DNA of 64,000 bases, from the NCBI GenBank assembly GCA_030041475.1, contig JASHNU010000019.1, positions 62,001 through 126,000 on the forward strand. The letters run 5' to 3'. Positions 42,903-50,441 of the stretch are shown piece after piece; the first letter of the stretch is position 1, and each line of letters opens with the position of its first letter. The translations under genes were made by a program, and so were the position numbers. This DNA comes from Candidatus Sulfotelmatobacter sp. (GTDB lineage Bacteria > Acidobacteriota > Terriglobia > Terriglobales > Acidobacteriaceae). A model generated the notes under the pieces. The model made no database searches. It worked only from the letters and a program-made list of their open reading frames with translations, and was not told where the DNA came from.

Positions 42903-43691
42903 TCATTTCTTGTAATCGAACCAGTATTCCACCGAAATTTTGCTGCCCGCGTAGTCCTGCGGCAGTGGACCAAACGTATCAATGCGCTCCAGTGCGCGCA
43001 CAGCGGAAATGTCGAGCGACGGCACGCCACTGGACTGCTCGACCTGCACGTTCGAAGGGTGCCCATCCCGGGCCACGTCGAACGTGATGTAAACGCGGTT
43101 GGCCGACGTAATCCGTGGATCGACCTCGTACTTCAGCCAGTTGTCCGACACCTTCTGCTGGATCACGCGCACATACCAGGCATATTTCGTTCCGAAATCT
43201 CCGCCGGCGCCGGTAATCCCGAATCCGCCCTTAGCCCCGGCCGCGCTGAACGTTCCGTACGGACCGCTCACCGGCCCGCCTTCGCCAAACGCAACCTGAT
43301 TCGTCTCCTCTTCCGGGGCTGGCTGCGGCTTTTCTTTTGTAACTGTCTCCTGCTTCTTCTTCGGTTTGATTTTCGCGTTCTTGCCCTGAATCTCGATCGC
43401 TTCCGGCGCTTTCTCTTCGATCTTCGGCTGCGACTGCGTCAGCCCCTTGGACTCGTTGGCCAGAACATTCTGTGTCTGTGCGGGATTCGCCGGCAGCGGA
43501 ATCGTGGTCACCAGCGTGGCCCCGATCGCATCGCCGCCGCCGCCGGAGCCCCATGTGGAACCGCTGGTGCCATAGAAAACGGCGGAGTAAATCAGCAGTA
43601 GGACAGTGATTCCCGCGTGCAGCCCGGCCGACCACGCCAGGGCGCGGCCCCAGCGGTCGTGTTCCAGATAAATGTCAGCGTTTGCCGCCAC
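42903..43691 (-). CDS. tolA: TolA/TonB-family energy-transducing protein
   Basis: A 262-residue inner-membrane protein: one N-terminal membrane segment (LHAGITVLLLIYSAVFYG), a Lys/Pro/Glu-rich periplasmic part (EIQGKNAKIKPKKKQETVTK) and a C-terminal TonB/TolA-like domain (VRVIQQKVSDNWLKYEVDPR, VYITFDVARDGHPSNVQVEQ). By position between tolR and tolB it takes the TolA role of linking TolQ-TolR to TolB-Pal; by sequence it is closer to TonB C-terminal domains. It overlaps tolR by 17 bases. Confidence 0.87.
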   Translation of the reverse strand: MAANADIYLEHDRWGRALAWSAGLHAGITVLLLIYSAVFYGTSGSTWGSGGGGDAIGATLVTTIPLPANPAQTQNVLANESKGLTQSQPKIEEKAPEAIEIQGKNAKIKPKKKQETVTKEKPQPAPEEETNQVAFGEGGPVSGPYGTFSAAGAKGGFGITGAGGDFGTKYAWYVRVIQQKVSDNWLKYEVDPRITSANRVYITFDVARDGHPSNVQVEQSSGVPSLDISAVRALERIDTFGPLPQDYAGSKISVEYWFDYKK

Positions 43692-44103
43692 TTTGCTCCA
43701 GGGGTTGCGTCACGATGCTCACGTTCGTAATACCCGCCTGTTTCACCGCGTCCATCACCGTGGCAAATGCTCCGAACGGAACATTCTCGTCGGCGCGCAC
43801 GAAGATGAACTGATTGCGCGGATCGCGAATCTTCTGCCGCAGCTTGGTTGCGATCTCATTAATGTTGATGCTGTCGTTGCCCAAAAAGACGCGCTGATCC
43901 TTATTGATCGTGATCACCAGCCGCTCCTCGGTGATCTGCCGCACCGTCCGCGTCTTGGGCACGCTCACATCAATGCCCGACTGCAGCACCGGCGCGGTCA
44001 CCATGAAGATAATGAGCAGGACCAGTACCACGTCGACCAGTGGAGTGATGTTGATATCGGCCAGGGCGGTCTGGGTTCGGCCGTTGGGAGTGGTGAAGGC
44101 CAT
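43675..44103 (-). CDS. tolR: TolR/ExbD-type proton-channel subunit
   Basis: A 142-residue inner-membrane protein. The cytoplasmic tip is followed by LADINITPLVDVVLVLLIIFMV, whose Asp (PLVDVVLVLL) is the proton-conducting residue of TolR/ExbD. The periplasmic domain holds VPKTRTVRQITEERLVITIN and IFVRADENVPFGAFATVMDA. It works with TolQ to use the proton gradient. It overlaps tolQ by one base and tolA by 17 bases, showing tight coupling. Confidence 0.93.
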   Translation of the reverse strand: MAFTTPNGRTQTALADINITPLVDVVLVLLIIFMVTAPVLQSGIDVSVPKTRTVRQITEERLVITINKDQRVFLGNDSININEIATKLRQKIRDPRNQFIFVRADENVPFGAFATVMDAVKQAGITNVSIVTQPLEQSGGKR

Positions 44104-44810
44104 CAGCGCCTCGTTTCCGCCGGCGCCTGCGCTTGGCTGTGTTCCACGGCGTTCAGCACTTCGAGGGCGAAGTCGTCGCTACGGGCGGCGAATTCGCGGA
44201 TGGAAGCCCCGATCAGGTTGTAGGCGATCACGGCCGGAATCGCGGCCGCCAGGCCCGCTGCGGTGGTAATGAGCGCCTCGGAGATACCGGGCGCAACGGC
44301 CCGCAGCGTGGCCGCTCCCGCGGTACCCAATCCGTGAAAAGCGTCGATGATGCCCCACACCGTGCCAAACAGGCCCACAAACGGAGTCACCGCGGCGGTG
44401 ATAGCAAGCCAGGGCATATTGCGTTCCAGACGCGTGATCTCTTCCGACGCCCCGATCTGCATGCCGCGCTGAATGACCGTGAGATTCCGCAACATGCCTG
44501 ACGATGAGGCCTGGCGTTTGACCTCGTCAAAGCCGCCTTCAAAGACGCCCACCAGCGGGCTGGGCCGGAATTGATCGGCAACGGCGGCAATATCCTGCAG
44601 CCGCTGCGCTTTGCGGAACGCGCGTACAAAGCGCCCGCTCTGCGCCCGTGCTCGCCGCAGCAGGCTCCATTTGGTGAGGATGATAGCCCATGAGACCAGG
44701 CTGAATGCAAGCAGCGCCAGCAACACCAGTTTGGCGACGGCGCCCATGTTCGAGATCATGTCGACGATTTCGCCGCCGACGAAAACTGCCAGCACGGGGA
44801 AAGATTGCAT
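44103..44810 (-). CDS. tolQ: TolQ/ExbB-type proton-channel protein
   Basis: A 235-residue inner-membrane protein with three membrane segments: VAKLVLLALLAFSLVSWAII, LAITAAVTPFVGLFGTVWGI and ISEALITTAAGLAAAIPAVI. The second and third carry the conserved Thr/Gly/Pro pattern of the MotA/TolQ/ExbB family (GLFGTVWGIIDAF). It is the first tol gene, 108 bases after an unknown secreted gene; that gap holds tandem repeats (44850-44891), and the transcript may begin there or further up at hpnA. Confidence 0.93.
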   Translation of the reverse strand: MQSFPVLAVFVGGEIVDMISNMGAVAKLVLLALLAFSLVSWAIILTKWSLLRRARAQSGRFVRAFRKAQRLQDIAAVADQFRPSPLVGVFEGGFDEVKRQASSSGMLRNLTVIQRGMQIGASEEITRLERNMPWLAITAAVTPFVGLFGTVWGIIDAFHGLGTAGAATLRAVAPGISEALITTAAGLAAAIPAVIAYNLIGASIREFAARSDDFALEVLNAVEHSQAQAPAETRR

Positions 44811-44849
44811 CGGGGTTTTGGAGAATGCCTTAGAGAATTATAGATGAAT

Positions 44850-44891
44850 CGTGGATCGATACTTTTCCACGTATGCGATCCACGTATCCGA
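44850..44891. repeat. Tandem and inverted repeats upstream of tolQ
   Basis: TCCACGTATGCGA (44866-44878) is followed directly by TCCACGTATCCGA (44879-44891), one mismatch. CGTGGATC (44850-44857) is inverted relative to GATCCACG (44877-44884). The cluster is 40-80 bases upstream of the tolQ start and could be a regulator site. Confidence 0.5.
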
Positions 44892-44918
44892 TGTGACAAT
44901 GCATTTTTTCGCGAAGAG

Positions 44919-45452
44919 CTACCGTGCCGTGCTTCTCGGATCGCTGTTGGTGAAAGAAAACTGAACTGTCATCGAATCCAGATAGGGCGAATCGAGAGGC
45001 GTGAAATGAAAGTTCTTTACCTGAATCACCACATAGAAGCTTTCCACTCTTACGATTCGCCGCGAGCGAATGGGCACTGGAGCAAACGGGTTGGCTTTTA
45101 GCCACCAGAGATTGTTGGCCGGATCGCTGGATGGTTCCTGCGACGACATGAGCAGGTTGGCAAAAATGCTATGGTGCAGATCATTCAGCCGTACGACCCA
45201 GCCGGTGATCTTGTTGTCGCCCTCGGGTATCTGCGGATGGATCGTCAGCTCATAGCGGTCCTGTCCCCCCGAATCCTTGATGCGCTCGCGATAGGTCGGG
45301 TTCGCGGGACTGAGTTTGGCCTCGAAGCTCTCCTCTGTGACTTGCGTCGGCCCTTTGCGGAAGCTCTCGGCATAGATTGTGCGCGGGGCGCTCTGCGCGG
45401 AGGACAAAGCGGCAAGCATCGACAGAAGGAGAATGGAATGGGCGTGCCTCAT
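44919..45452 (-). CDS. Secreted protein of unknown function coupled to hpnG
   Basis: A 177-residue exported protein with a signal peptide (MRHAHSILLLSMLAALSSAQ). The mature part includes KGPTQVTEESFEAKLSPANP, ELTIHPQIPEGDNKITGWVV, NDLHHSIFANLLMSSQEPSS and a beta-rich C-terminus (IVRVESFYVVIQVKNFHFTP). No known family is recognised. Its start overlaps the hpnG stop by four bases, so it is probably translated from the hpnA-hpnG message, which suggests a role in hopanoid or envelope biology. It also lies directly upstream of the Tol-Pal genes. Confidence 0.65.
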   Translation of the reverse strand: MRHAHSILLLSMLAALSSAQSAPRTIYAESFRKGPTQVTEESFEAKLSPANPTYRERIKDSGGQDRYELTIHPQIPEGDNKITGWVVRLNDLHHSIFANLLMSSQEPSSDPANNLWWLKANPFAPVPIRSRRIVRVESFYVVIQVKNFHFTPLDSPYLDSMTVQFSFTNSDPRSTAR

Positions 45453-46189
45453 CGTCGCGGAACCGCCTCGAGCGCATGGCCGCCATCGTCTGCGGTGGCC
45501 ACCTGGCTATCGATCAGATCCTGCAATGTGCGGCAAAGAGCCTGGGAAGCGCGGCGGCTGTCGCCGGCCAGTCTTGCCACTTGCGGCCAGAGCCATGGCC
45601 GGAGAGCGGCAAACAATGCAAATCGAACCTCAGAGAAGCGCCCGCCGGAGTCCACGAATCGGTGCATCTCCGGAAATGTGAAATCAACTTCGTCGGAAAT
45701 CGCCTTCACGACAGCGAATCTGATTCCGCGAGCTTCTGCGGCGCGCGCGACGGCCGCGGCTTCCATGTCCACAGCGTGGGCGCCGAAGCTTTCCCGCAGC
45801 TTCGCCTTCTGCTCGGGCGTTGCGACGGCCGTAAAGGTCACCAGCACGCCCTCGCCCTGATCCAGGTTGGTTGTGCTGCCATCACTTGCATACACTATGC
45901 GCCGGGGTTCGACGACATCACCGATCTTGAGCTCAGAATTCAACGCGCCAGCGAAGCCAACAGAATAAACGATTCCTGGCGAGTAGAGGACGATTGCCGC
46001 CTCTGCCGCCCGGCGCGCACCTTCGGCGCCGATTCCGCCGCAGACAAGTGCAACGTGGTCCGTCTCGAAGAAGCGAAATCGCCGGCCGCTGTGTTCTTTG
46101 TCAACGAAGCGCCATCGTTTCACGAGCGGAAGAACTTCGCGCTCCAGCGCTGCGACGATGGCAATTCGTGCGTGTGTGAATTCAGACAT
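45449..46189 (-). CDS. hpnG: Hopanoid-associated nucleoside phosphorylase HpnG
   Basis: A 246-residue protein of the phosphorylase/nucleosidase superfamily. RIAIVAALEREVLPLVKRWR at the N-terminus, VALVCGGIGAEGARRAAEAA, YSVGFAGALNSELKIGDVVE and the catalytic region AHAVDMEAAAVARAAEARGI followed by VVKAISDEVDF, where the aspartate is the family's proton donor. HpnG removes adenine from adenosylhopane to give ribosylhopane/phosphoribohopane in C35 hopanoid synthesis. The partner HpnH is not in the window. It overlaps hpnA by eight bases and the next gene by four. The last 50 residues are less conserved in appearance. Start ATG 46189; ATG 46195 is possible. Confidence 0.85.
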   Translation of the reverse strand: MSEFTHARIAIVAALEREVLPLVKRWRFVDKEHSGRRFRFFETDHVALVCGGIGAEGARRAAEAAIVLYSPGIVYSVGFAGALNSELKIGDVVEPRRIVYASDGSTTNLDQGEGVLVTFTAVATPEQKAKLRESFGAHAVDMEAAAVARAAEARGIRFAVVKAISDEVDFTFPEMHRFVDSGGRFSEVRFALFAALRPWLWPQVARLAGDSRRASQALCRTLQDLIDSQVATADDGGHALEAVPRR

Positions 46190-47183
46190 AACCATTGGTC
46201 CGGAACCAGTCGACCGCCCGCCGCAGAGCCTCATCAACGGGAACAATCCTCCAGCCCAATTCGCGCTCTGCCTTGTCGGAACTGGCAAACATTTTTTTCT
46301 TGCCCATGCGCACCGTCTCCACCGTGACCCGCGGCTCGCCTTTCAGCAGGCGCCCACTGATGGCCTCATCCACCATGCCGGCCGCGAAGGCGAACACGTA
46401 GGGCAGCTTCACTTTGGGCGAAGGCAAACCGGTAATCCGGCTGAGCTTGTCCAGAATCTGCTTCAACGTCAGATTCTCTCCTCCCAGAATATAACGCTCG
46501 CCCGATTTCCCTTTTTCCAGCGCCGCAACGTGCCCATTCGCGCACACCCTGACATCGACCAGATTCAGCCCGGTCTCAACGTAAGCCGGAAACTTGCGCT
46601 TCAGAAAATCCAAAACAATGCGCCCGGTCGGCGTCGGCTTCACGTCCTGCTCTCCAACCGGGGTCGTCGGATTCACCGTGACCACGTGCATTCCGCTTCG
46701 GCCGGCCTCCATGGCGATCTGCTCGGCCATGAACTTGGAGCGCTTGTAGTGCCCGATCATGTCGGGCAGAGAGACAGGCGAGTCTTCGTCCGCTGGATAG
46801 CCGTTCGACGTGAAGCCGATCGTGGCCACACTCGACGTGTACACGACGCGCTGCACGCCGTTCTTGCGCGCGGCTTCGAGAATCGCGCGCGTGCCCTCCA
46901 CGTTCGACCGGTACATCTCGTTCGGATCGCGTACCCAGAGCCGGTAGTCGGCCGCCACGTGAAACACCGTATCGCAGCCGGCCATCGCTTTTTCAATCGA
47001 AGCCGCATCGCGCAGGTCGCCGGTTGCGGTCTCGGCCTTCGTACCCCGCGAGAGCAATCCTTCAAGATTTTTCAGATTACTCGTAGGGCGGACCAGCAAC
47101 CGCAAGTCTGCACCCTGCTCGGCAAGCAGGCATGCGACATGCGAGCCTAAGAATCCCGTAGCGCCGGTGACAAAAGCTTTCAT
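46182..47183 (-). CDS. hpnA: Hopanoid-associated NAD-dependent sugar epimerase HpnA
   Basis: A 333-residue short-chain dehydrogenase/reductase of the extended type. Rossmann motif AFVTGATGFLGSHVACLLAE; LRLLVRPTSNLKNLEGLLSR and CDTVFHVAADYRLWVRDPNE are characteristic of HpnA; catalytic YKRSK (Tyr-x-x-x-Lys) with the preceding YTSSVAT serine region. HpnA is regularly found with hopanoid genes; its exact substrate is not settled. GGATGG precedes ATG 47183. It is divergent from a MarR regulator, with a palindromic operator candidate in the 145-base gap. Confidence 0.92.
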   Translation of the reverse strand: MKAFVTGATGFLGSHVACLLAEQGADLRLLVRPTSNLKNLEGLLSRGTKAETATGDLRDAASIEKAMAGCDTVFHVAADYRLWVRDPNEMYRSNVEGTRAILEAARKNGVQRVVYTSSVATIGFTSNGYPADEDSPVSLPDMIGHYKRSKFMAEQIAMEAGRSGMHVVTVNPTTPVGEQDVKPTPTGRIVLDFLKRKFPAYVETGLNLVDVRVCANGHVAALEKGKSGERYILGGENLTLKQILDKLSRITGLPSPKVKLPYVFAFAAGMVDEAISGRLLKGEPRVTVETVRMGKKKMFASSDKAERELGWRIVPVDEALRRAVDWFRTNGYV

Positions 47184-47194
47184 TCTGCCATCCG

Positions 47195-47222
47195 CATTCA
47201 GTACTCAGCATTCAGCACTCAG
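47195..47222. repeat. 14-base tandem repeat upstream of hpnA
   Basis: CATTCAGTACTCAG (47195-47208) followed by CATTCAGCACTCAG (47209-47222), one mismatch, starting 12 bases before the hpnA start on the minus strand. It may be simple-sequence slippage; a leader function is not shown. Confidence 0.6.
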
Positions 47223-47290
47223 CTCGGAATGTCAATCCGATCGGCAGCGCAGTGCCGCCTTTGCCCTGCCTGCGAGGCCTCGAACTAAAT

Positions 47291-47306
47291 GTTTGACATA
47301 TCAAAC
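47291..47306. promoter_or_regulatory. Palindromic operator candidate of the MarR regulator
   Basis: GTTTGA-CATA-TCAAAC, perfect 6-base arms, in the hpnA-marR divergent gap, 23 bases before the marR start. TTGACA (47293-47298), a perfect -35, is part of the palindrome; a weak -10 (CATTCT, 47316-47321) follows at 17 bases. A bound MarR dimer would block this promoter and could also affect hpnA. A further half-site (GTTTGA) overlaps the start of marR. Confidence 0.6.
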
Positions 47307-47328
47307 TGCTCGTCTCATTCTTCTCGCT

Positions 47329-47793
47329 ATGTTTGACGCTATGATCAGGCGCCTGCATCATGCTTATCCCGCGATCTATTTGGCATGCCATCGACGCCAT
47401 ATTCGTGACGATGAAACCGGCGCCATCGTCACTGCGCATCAGGCCAGCGTCTTAGATCACCTGGACCTCCACAATCCGAAGACGCTGTCGAGTCTGGCGG
47501 AGCATCTCGGCGTCGGACGTTCGGCCATGAGCATTCAGGTAAAAAAACTCGTGAGCAATGGCTATGTGCGGCGAAGGGCGGTCCCCGGGGAGGCCCGCAA
47601 GACAGGCCTCATCCTGACTGAGGCCGGCAACAGGATTACGAAACAAAATACCGTGCTCGATCCCGACCGGGTCAAAGCCATGTTCAGGTTGATGCCCGTG
47701 TCAGAGCTCGAATCGGCTTTGCAAGGCGTCGAGCAGCTGGCACGGTATGCCAAGATCCTCAACAGGCGCAACACCAGGAGCAAAGTCAGTTGA
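47329..47793 (+). CDS. MarR-family transcriptional regulator
   Basis: A 154-residue winged-helix regulator. N-terminal dimerisation helices (MIRRLHHAYPAIYLACHRRH), then the DNA-binding part: LDHLDLHNPKTLSSLAEHLG, VGRSAMSIQVKKLVSNGYVR (recognition helix) and wing RRAVPGEARKTGLILTEAGN. MarR proteins usually repress their own promoter and neighbouring divergent genes until a ligand binds. ATG 47329 (or 47341) is taken as start; a palindrome overlaps its promoter. The stop overlaps the TTG start of the broken SRPBCC gene, and hpnA diverges on the other side. Confidence 0.85.
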   Translation: MFDAMIRRLHHAYPAIYLACHRRHIRDDETGAIVTAHQASVLDHLDLHNPKTLSSLAEHLGVGRSAMSIQVKKLVSNGYVRRRAVPGEARKTGLILTEAGNRITKQNTVLDPDRVKAMFRLMPVSELESALQGVEQLARYAKILNRRNTRSKVS

Positions 47794-48303
47794 AAATCCT
47801 TCTAATCGGAATCGGCGTGGTCGTCGGCTTGATCTTCCTTGTGGTGGCTGTGGGTATGGCCCTGCCGAAAGCGCATACGTCTTCCCGGAGTGCCCTGTTC
47901 AAGTCCACGCCTGAACAACTTTTTGCGCTGATCGATGGGTCTCAAACCTGGCGCAGCAACGTCAAGAAATATGAACTTGTCGGCTCCCCGGATGGCCTTC
48001 GGCAGTGGCGCGAAACTGACGCTCATGGAGAGACAATTACCTACGAGGCTGTCGAGCGCCAGCCGCCGACTTTGCTCAAAACCAGGATCGTCACCCCGAA
48101 TCTTCCGTATTCCGGCACTTGGACCCTGGACCTGCAACCGCAAAAGGGAGCCACCTTGCTCCCGTATCACGGAACAAGGCGAGGTGTATAACCCGGTGTT
48201 CCGATTCGTTTCTCGATTCGTAATCGGGCAGAGTCGTACTATCGAGACCTACCTGCGCGATCTGGGAACTGCAACCGGGCAGGAAATTGAGATACGGGAG
48301 TAG
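47790..48303 (+). pseudogene. Frameshifted SRPBCC (polyketide cyclase-like) protein
   Basis: A membrane-anchored SRPBCC/START-like protein of about 170 residues, split by a frameshift. The first frame gives an N-terminal anchor (ILLIGIGVVVGLIFLVVAVG), ALFKSTPEQLFALIDGSQTW and TWTLDLQPQKGATLL, then ends with an unrelated tail at 48191. In the next frame from about 48166 the expected continuation ITEQGEVYNPVFRFVSRFVI is found, ending YLRDLGTATGQEIEIRE at 48303. One extra base near 48159-48165 explains it. TTG 47790 overlaps the marR stop. Either a real pseudogene or a sequencing error; the frame otherwise looks intact. Confidence 0.75.
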
Positions 48304-48321
48304 AAAGAGCAGTGACTCGCT

Positions 48322-50304
48322 CTAGTTCTGTTTCTCCATCACCTTCTGATATGTGGTCAGCGCGAGCAGCGGGAAATAGTCACGGTAGAGGTGATACATC
48401 AGGTAGAACACGCGCGGAAAGCCCGTACCGGTGAAGTAGGGCTCATCCCACGAGCCGTCTTTTCGCTGCGTGCGCAGCAGGTAGGCGATGCCGCGCGCAA
48501 CCGAGTCGCTGCGCGTATCGCCGGCAGCCAACAGGCCCAGAATCGCCCACGCCGTCTGCGATGGAGTGCTGTCACCCTGCCCGCGCAGCGTCGGATCGTC
48601 ATACGATCCCACGGTTTCACCCCAGCCGCCGTCGGGGTTCTGCACCATGCGCAGCCACTCCGCGCCCTGCTGGATGCAAGGCTCGTGCAGGTCCACGCCG
48701 ATGGCTTCCAGTCCACGCAGCACCAGCGCCGTGCCGTAGATGTAATTCACGCCCCAGCGGCCGAACCAGCTGCCATCCGGCTCCTGGGCTTTTCTAATAA
48801 AGGAAATCGCGCGCTGCACCGCTGGATGATTCTGGTCGTAGCCATAAGTCGCGAGCATCTCGAGAATACGGCCGGTAATGTCGACCGTGGCCGGATCGAG
48901 CATGGCGTTGTGATCGGCGAATGGAATGTACTGGAAGATCATGCGGTCGTTGTCTTTGTCAAACGAGGCCCAGCCGCCGTTCTTGCACTGCATGGAGAAG
49001 ATCCAGTCAATCGCCCGCTGCACGGACTCGCGCTGATAGCGCCCGTTGGGATGTTCCACGCGGCTGAGCGCCAGGCAGACCATCGCACTATCGTCCACGT
49101 CAGGATAAAATTCGTTGTTGAACTCGAAGTACCAGCCACCCGGCTGCCCCTTCTTGTTTTTCACCTTCCAGTCGCCTACGTTGCGCACCTGCTTCTGCAG
49201 GATCCAGTTGGCGCACTTCACCATCCGCGGATCGTTGGCTGCGGCGCCGGCTTCGGCCAGCGCGAACATGGCGTACGCCGTGTCCCACACCGGAGACATG
49301 CAGGGCTGCATGCGGAAGGTGTCTCCTTCTTCGATGCCGAGCTTCTCGAACTCATCGAGCGCGCGGATCACCTGCGGATCGTCGAGCGAATATCCCAGGC
49401 AGCGCAGCGCGATGATGGCGTTCATCATCGAAGGATAGATCGCGCCCAGTCCATCGCTCATCTCGAAACGCTGGAGCATCCATTTTTCTGCACTCTTCAA
49501 TGCGACGGAGCGCAGAGGACGCACATGCACGCGTTCAAACCAGTGCGTGACGCGGTCAATTACCAGAAAGAAATTCCGCCACGAGATCCGCTGCTTCGCC
49601 CAATGCAGGTGCATGCGCGACTTGTGCATGCCGCCGACGAACAATTCCTCGACGCCCATCTCGCGCGGAATTTTCTTGAACGGCTTCTTGGCGTAGCAGA
49701 TGGAAAGCGGCACCAGGATGGCCCGCGACCACGACGAAATCTCGTAGATGTTGAACCAGAACCAGTTGGGGAACAACACGATCTCGGGCGGTATCGCCGG
49801 CACGGCGTCGTAGTCGTACTGCCCGAAGAAGCAGAGATAGATCTTGGTGAAGGTATTGACTTCAGTGACGCCGCCCATCTCCAGAATCTTCTTGCGGGCG
49901 CGTTCCAGCGCAGGATGGTCGGCCGTGTATCCGGCCAGCTTAAGGCCGAAATACGCCTTCACCGAGGCGCTGATATTTGATGGCCCGTGGGCGTAAATGC
50001 TCCAGCCGCCGTCTTCCTTCTGATGGCGGAGAATCCAGTTGGCGGCCTTCTGAAAGCGCTCCTCGCTGCCCGTTCCGAGCAGTCGGTGAAGCAGAATGTA
50101 ATCGGATTCGAGCGTGGTGTCGGCTTCGAGTTCTCCGCACCAGTAGCCCTCTTCGTGCTGCTGGGAGAACAGATGCTTGCGTGCGGCAGCGATGGCGGCG
50201 CCGACGCGGCTGGTAAGTTCTTCGATTTTTCCAAAGCGAAGTTGAGGAGTGGAGCCGAGGGATGCCGACGACGGGGTGTTCAAATTGGGGGAGTCAATAT
50301 CCAT
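48322..50304 (-). CDS. shc: Squalene-hopene cyclase
   Basis: A 660-residue membrane-associated cyclase turning squalene into hopene/hopanol. The catalytic acid motif is DVDD (residues 402-405, in FYPDVDDSAMVCL). Several QW-type repeats are visible: ILRHQKEDGGWSIYAHGPSN, SMQCKNGGWASFDKDNDRMI, QEPDGSWFGRWGVNYIYGTA, VQNPDGGWGETVGSYDDPTL and QRKDGSWDEPYFTGTGFP. Length is typical. It is followed by ispH on the same strand upstream (137 bases), and convergent with the broken SRPBCC gene. Together with hpnCDE at the right end it completes hopene synthesis. Confidence 0.97.
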   Translation of the reverse strand: MDIDSPNLNTPSSASLGSTPQLRFGKIEELTSRVGAAIAAARKHLFSQQHEEGYWCGELEADTTLESDYILLHRLLGTGSEERFQKAANWILRHQKEDGGWSIYAHGPSNISASVKAYFGLKLAGYTADHPALERARKKILEMGGVTEVNTFTKIYLCFFGQYDYDAVPAIPPEIVLFPNWFWFNIYEISSWSRAILVPLSICYAKKPFKKIPREMGVEELFVGGMHKSRMHLHWAKQRISWRNFFLVIDRVTHWFERVHVRPLRSVALKSAEKWMLQRFEMSDGLGAIYPSMMNAIIALRCLGYSLDDPQVIRALDEFEKLGIEEGDTFRMQPCMSPVWDTAYAMFALAEAGAAANDPRMVKCANWILQKQVRNVGDWKVKNKKGQPGGWYFEFNNEFYPDVDDSAMVCLALSRVEHPNGRYQRESVQRAIDWIFSMQCKNGGWASFDKDNDRMIFQYIPFADHNAMLDPATVDITGRILEMLATYGYDQNHPAVQRAISFIRKAQEPDGSWFGRWGVNYIYGTALVLRGLEAIGVDLHEPCIQQGAEWLRMVQNPDGGWGETVGSYDDPTLRGQGDSTPSQTAWAILGLLAAGDTRSDSVARGIAYLLRTQRKDGSWDEPYFTGTGFPRVFYLMYHLYRDYFPLLALTTYQKVMEKQN

Positions 50305-50441
50305 TCAGTTCAAAACTCCGTTAAGGAGGCGAGCCATACGCGCGATTCTCGCGTCGCCAAATGCGCGACGCATCGCGCGGCTCGCCCAGATCCTTCGCTC
50401 GGCAAAGAGCACCTTGCTCAGAATGACAACACATCCGCAAT

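Noticed and set aside
48391-49980. Long plus-strand open frame (about 529 codons) opposite shc
   Set aside because: It is a shadow of the squalene-hopene cyclase gene, whose DVDD and QW motifs are intact on the minus strand.
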